A DNA stretch of 5,572 nucleotides from Anaerolineales bacterium (GTDB taxonomy: Bacteria > Chloroflexota > Anaerolineae > Anaerolineales > Villigracilaceae), in contig WGAD01000232.1 in the NCBI GenBank assembly GCA_015489255.1, positions 1-5,572 on the forward strand, read 5' to 3'. Both the position numbers and the translations under genes were made by a program. Below are positions 5,009-5,572 of this stretch, piece by piece (the first letter of the stretch is position 1; the number at the start of each line of letters is the position of its first letter). The notes beneath the pieces were generated by a model. The model was not told where the DNA came from. It did not search any database and worked only from the letters and a program-made list of their open reading frames with translations.

Positions 5009-5572
5009 TCAGGCCCAGCATTCCAGCGGCTCAAGGTCTGGGTCTTCATCCGCCTCGCGCAGGTTATAGCCGAAACCGGGCGGCGCGGTGACGCGGCCCC
5101 GGCGGAAGACTTCGCGGCCCCGCAAGACAACGCGCTGGACGCGCCCGCGGACCGTCCAGCCGGCGAAAGGCGTCCAGCCGCAGCGGGTGTGTTGTTCTGC
5201 GGCGCGGATTTCGTAGCGGGCTTCTTCATCCACTTCGATCCAGGTGGCGGGCTGTTCCGGCAGGCGGAAGATGCGGCGCGGATTGGTGTACATGCGGGCG
5301 ATCAAATCGTCCAGGCTCAAGCGGCCTTCGTGGACGGCGGTCAGCAGGAGGGGGAGCGCCGTTTCCAACCCGGGGAAGCCGGGCGGCGGATTGGCGCTTT
5401 CTTTTTCGGCCAGGGTGTGCGGGGCGTGATCGGTGGCAAAACAATCGATCACGTCCAGGTGTTCCCACAGGGCCTGGACATCGCGCTGCGGCGCGAGGCG
5501 GGGGCGCACTTCCCAGCGTCCGGCCGGGTCGGAGGCTGGACGATCCGATTCGCTCAGGAAGAGGTGGTGCGG
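5009..5572 (-). CDS. pyrC: Dihydroorotase, C-terminal part
   Basis: The 3' 187 codons of a gene whose 5' end lies beyond the right edge; the frame is open to base 5572, so an internal GTG at 5509 is not the start. The enzyme cyclises N-carbamoyl-aspartate to dihydroorotate, the step after pyrB. Visible are PHHLFL at the window edge, then [14 protein letters not shown], and TDHAPHT (fragment residues 47-53), which holds the active-site Asp and a His near the metal centre. The flexible-loop region [19 protein letters not shown] follows, then NPRRIF. The amidohydrolase beta-sandwich end is [19 protein letters not shown]. The HxH metal site and the carboxylated Lys should lie outside the window. 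The motif wording is strikingly close to the DHO domain of animal CAD rather than the short E. coli-type PyrC. The symbol pyrC is used for function. It stops 48 bp before the pyrB start. Confidence 0.95.
   Translation of the reverse strand, partial: PHHLFLSESDRPASDPAGRWEVRPRLAPQRDVQALWEHLDVIDCFATDHAPHTLAEKESANPPPGFPGLETALPLLLTAVHEGRLSLDDLIARMYTNPRRIFRLPEQPATWIEVDEEARYEIRAAEQHTRCGWTPFAGWTVRGRVQRVVLRGREVFRRGRVTAPPGFGYNLREADEDPDLEPLECWA

Noticed and set aside
5009..5509. Complete short dihydroorotase-like gene starting with GTG at 5509
   Set aside because: The frame stays open to the window edge and the upstream residues ([10 protein letters not shown]) are conserved dihydroorotase sequence, so the gene is merely cut by the window.

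Overview
The window is GC-rich, gene-dense bacterial DNA with little intergenic space. The set of genes suggests a Chloroflexota (Anaerolineae-like) chromosome. The clues are a Thr/Pro-rich lipoprotein linker, an unnamed 98-residue protein of a kind I associate with that phylum, a tail-anchored protein with a degenerate NERD-like core, and pyr enzymes that resemble the animal CAD type. The phylum call is an inference from style and recalled families, not a database match. No mobile element, CRISPR array or prophage is visible.

Layout, left to right. (1) At 1-249, minus strand, lies the N-terminus of a secreted lipoprotein that runs off the left edge. (2) At 266-341, plus strand, is a complete tRNA-Pro(UGG) with encoded CCA. 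It has a good -35/-10 promoter in front (226-255) and an intrinsic terminator directly behind (341-372). The promoter's -10 overlaps a perfect TATAAT on the opposite strand. (3) At 390-1325, minus strand, is a TIGR01777/YfcH-type extended-SDR epimerase; its best start is a GTG. (4) A 74-bp divergent region (1341-1414) holds candidate promoters in both directions. (5) A plus-strand run of four tightly packed genes occupies 1415-3964: an unknown 98-aa protein, a 282-aa membrane-anchored protein with a NERD-like core, a family-2 glycosyltransferase of the dolichyl-phosphate glucosyltransferase type, and ribonuclease HII. Gene joints are a 24-bp gap, an ATGA overlap and a 23-bp overlap, so this is probably one operon with translational coupling. 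(6) At 3977-5572, minus strand and convergent with rnhB across only 12 bp, lie pyrB (aspartate carbamoyltransferase) and, upstream of it, the 3' part of pyrC (dihydroorotase), cut by the right edge.

How the genes work together. pyrC and pyrB encode two steps of de novo pyrimidine synthesis and look co-transcribed, pyrC first. Both proteins carry the motif versions typical of the DHO and ATC domains of animal CAD, in the same order as in that fusion protein. This is the most interesting observation here. The plus-strand operon mixes housekeeping DNA repair (RNase HII), a probable polyprenyl-phosphate sugar transferase and two uncharacterised proteins, with no evident single pathway. I see no convincing novel defence or mobile system.
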